Notes under the pieces: model-generated | What the model saw: the letters and a program-made list of their open reading frames with translations, nothing else | Told to the model about the DNA's origin: nothing | Databases searched by the model: none | Made by a program: the position numbers and the translations under genes | Assembly (NCBI RefSeq): GCF_001550155.1 | Contig: NZ_LRUF01000008.1 | Location: 558,001 to 622,000 of the forward strand | Source of the DNA: Pseudoalteromonas arabiensis | GTDB lineage: Bacteria; Pseudomonadota; Gammaproteobacteria; Enterobacterales; Alteromonadaceae | Length of the DNA stretch: 64,000 nucleotides | Direction: 5' to 3' | Shown: positions 62,521 to 64,000 of the stretch, piece by piece | How the letters are laid out: each line of letters opens with the position of its first letter | How positions within the stretch are numbered: position 1 is the first letter of the stretch

Positions 62521-64000
62521 TTAGTCTTGAGCAGCAGCTGCTAGTGCAGTTTCTACCCATTTGTACCAGCTTGAGCTAGTATCTTGATCAGATACTGCAC
62601 CGATGTAATCAACCGTTTCGAAAAAGCTATCGTTAAGCATAGATAAGTCATTCGCAGAGATAGTTACATCTGTAGAGGCTGTATTAGTCGCAAACTCATT
62701 ATCAGCAAATACTGCAACATCATCAGTTAAAATTTCATTGCTAGCGCTGTTTTCAAACCATGATGCTTTTGTTTGACCTGCTAAAGGGCCGCCTGCAAAT
62801 GTGTCTGTATCTGCGAAGTTAGATGAACACGCCATAACTGAACTATTAAATGCAATTTTATCAGCTTGCTTTTCACCATCAGAAGAAAATTCGATACAGC
62901 TTGAATCCACTGCATTTTTCTTAAATATCAATGCATTGTAGATATTAGCATTAAATTCATCATCAAATTTAAAGGCTTGTGAAGGGTCATCATCACGTAC
63001 TGATTTTCCATCAGTCGTAATAACCGTGATGTTCGCTAGCGTAGGGTTACTTGGTGCTACTTCAGCAGAAGACTCACCTTTAACACCATCTGACTCAAAC
63101 CCATTGTTACCCATGTTTGCAACTGTGCCATCAGCAAGCGTTACAGTGCCATGTTTGATAAAGAGGAATTGACCCTTACCTTGCCAACCTGCATCAAAGT
63201 CAAATGAATCATCTTGTGTATCAGTCACAACAATATGTTTAATTGTCGCAGCACCACCGAAGAACTCGATACCATCATCAAAGCCTTGGTGAATATGTAA
63301 ATAATCAAACGCAGAACCTGAACCTACCGCGTTAAGAGTTAGTGAGTTAAGGTCGTCACCTTCACCACCTACTTTAGGGCCTGAACCTGCGTACCAAATT
63401 TTAGCCCACTTGATGCTACCACTTGAATCTGCGTTATCATTACCACCAAAGTAACTTGTGATACCCTCAGAAGGTACATTACAGGTGCTTGCAGCGCGCT
63501 CTGCATCAGTACATTGGTCAGTAATACCATTACCGTTGATGATGATACCGCCCCAATCAGCGTAACGCGGGCCATTGCCTGTGCTATCGAAACGATCAAA
63601 CGCATTGGCAGATGTGAAAGTAATAGGTTTAGATTCAGTACCGTTCGCTTGAATTTTAGCGCCACGGGCGATTCGGATTATTGCTTCTCCAGACTGAAAA
63701 GCAAGTGTGGCACCTGGCTCTACTGTTAAAGTAGGTCCATTTTGAGGCACTTCAAAACCACTTGTTGTGTCGCCATCTTGACCAATTAATAAAGCATCAG
63801 CAAATAAATGAACACCGCCATCAGGGATTTCTTGGAATGTGATATTACTTGTAATTTCTATTGATTTACTTGCGAAAGAATCATTGTAAGTACAATCTTT
63901 ACCATCGAAAACACCTTGAACAGTACCAGCATCTGACTCATAGCTAGCACATTCAAAATCATCGTTTGAACCATTATCAGTATTGTTGTTTGAGTTATTA
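62521..64000 (-). CDS. Exported parallel beta-helix-like protein, 5' end outside the window
   Basis: The frame is open from its stop at 62521 to the window edge with no stop, so the gene is cut (a GTG at 63750 is not its start). The visible part is 490+ residues. It starts with an Asn-rich low-complexity linker (NNSNNNTDNGSNDDF), often seen after a lipoprotein signal. Repeated Gly/Asp-rich strands follow (TLTVEPGATLAFQSGEAIIR, IKHIVVTDTQDDSFDFDAGW), suggesting a right-handed beta-helix. It is probably a surface or periplasmic partner of the downstream TonB receptor; that is inference. Confidence 0.75.
   Translation of the reverse strand, partial: NNSNNNTDNGSNDDFECASYESDAGTVQGVFDGKDCTYNDSFASKSIEITSNITFQEIPDGGVHLFADALLIGQDGDTTSGFEVPQNGPTLTVEPGATLAFQSGEAIIRIARGAKIQANGTESKPITFTSANAFDRFDSTGNGPRYADWGGIIINGNGITDQCTDAERAASTCNVPSEGITSYFGGNDNADSSGSIKWAKIWYAGSGPKVGGEGDDLNSLTLNAVGSGSAFDYLHIHQGFDDGIEFFGGAATIKHIVVTDTQDDSFDFDAGWQGKGQFLFIKHGTVTLADGTVANMGNNGFESDGVKGESSAEVAPSNPTLANITVITTDGKSVRDDDPSQAFKFDDEFNANIYNALIFKKNAVDSSCIEFSSDGEKQADKIAFNSSVMACSSNFADTDTFAGGPLAGQTKASWFENSASNEILTDDVAVFADNEFATNTASTDVTISANDLSMLNDSFFETVDYIGAVSDQDTSSSWYKWVETALAAAAQD

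Overview
The window looks like a chromosomal segment of a marine gammaproteobacterium of the order Alteromonadales, most likely Pseudoalteromonas or a close relative. This is inferred from AT-rich DNA, four TonB-dependent receptor genes, a TonB receptor followed by a TPR-sulfotransferase, linked hutU-hutH with a divergent LysR gene, paired bacterioferritins and GTAG-headed REP hairpins. No rRNA, tRNA, CRISPR array, prophage or intact insertion sequence was found. The genus call is an inference and no search was run.

Layout. 1-7.7 kb: end of a VOC protein, an M17 aminopeptidase, a LETM1-like protein, a small Cys-rich protein, a TonB receptor with a TPR-sulfotransferase, and an alpha/beta hydrolase. 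7.9-10.9 kb: a run of small minus-strand accessory genes (GFA protein with a 5' frameshift, cytochrome b561, GNAT, DUF6500-like, DUF998), with one attC-like hairpin. 11.3-18.4 kb: rlmF, ltaE, tdk, a lone periplasmic binding protein, an alkylation-repair pair (Ada-AlkA fusion overlapping ogt), and a sodA operon with a Fur-like site. 18.5-29.2 kb: metal handling, with a CzcBA-type RND pump, a CDF exporter, a PepSY membrane protein, a DUF3703 protein, a Fur-boxed TonB receptor and two complementary bacterioferritin subunits. 29.2-34.6 kb: small membrane and secreted proteins, a PEBP protein and an AraC regulator, separated by dense REP clusters. 34.7-39.3 kb: histidine catabolism (hutU, hutH, LysR). 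39.3-48.7 kb: housekeeping and accessory genes, including a one-domain voltage-gated cation channel with an unusually acidic filter, a chemoreceptor, a YHS protein, an AraC regulator, a glutaredoxin and PaiB. 49.0-57.5 kb: a complete hydroxamate siderophore locus (decarboxylase, N-monooxygenase, acyltransferase, NIS synthetase, receptor, FhuF-type reductase). 57.6-64 kb: asd, a small secreted Cys protein, a large TonB receptor and a partial exported beta-helix-like protein.

How the genes work together. Iron and metal homeostasis is the main theme. The siderophore locus makes, imports and reduces a dihydroxamate-type chelate, the receptor at 25.9 kb adds another Fur-controlled uptake route, the bacterioferritins store iron, and MnSOD sits behind a Fur-like site. 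RND and CDF exporters remove excess divalent metal. The most interesting leads are the naturally CavAb-like selectivity filter, the split ferroxidase/heme bacterioferritin pair, the composite multi-family REP arrays, a consensus -1 slippery heptamer that would restore a broken GFA gene, and the siderophore locus, whose product cannot be read from sequence alone.
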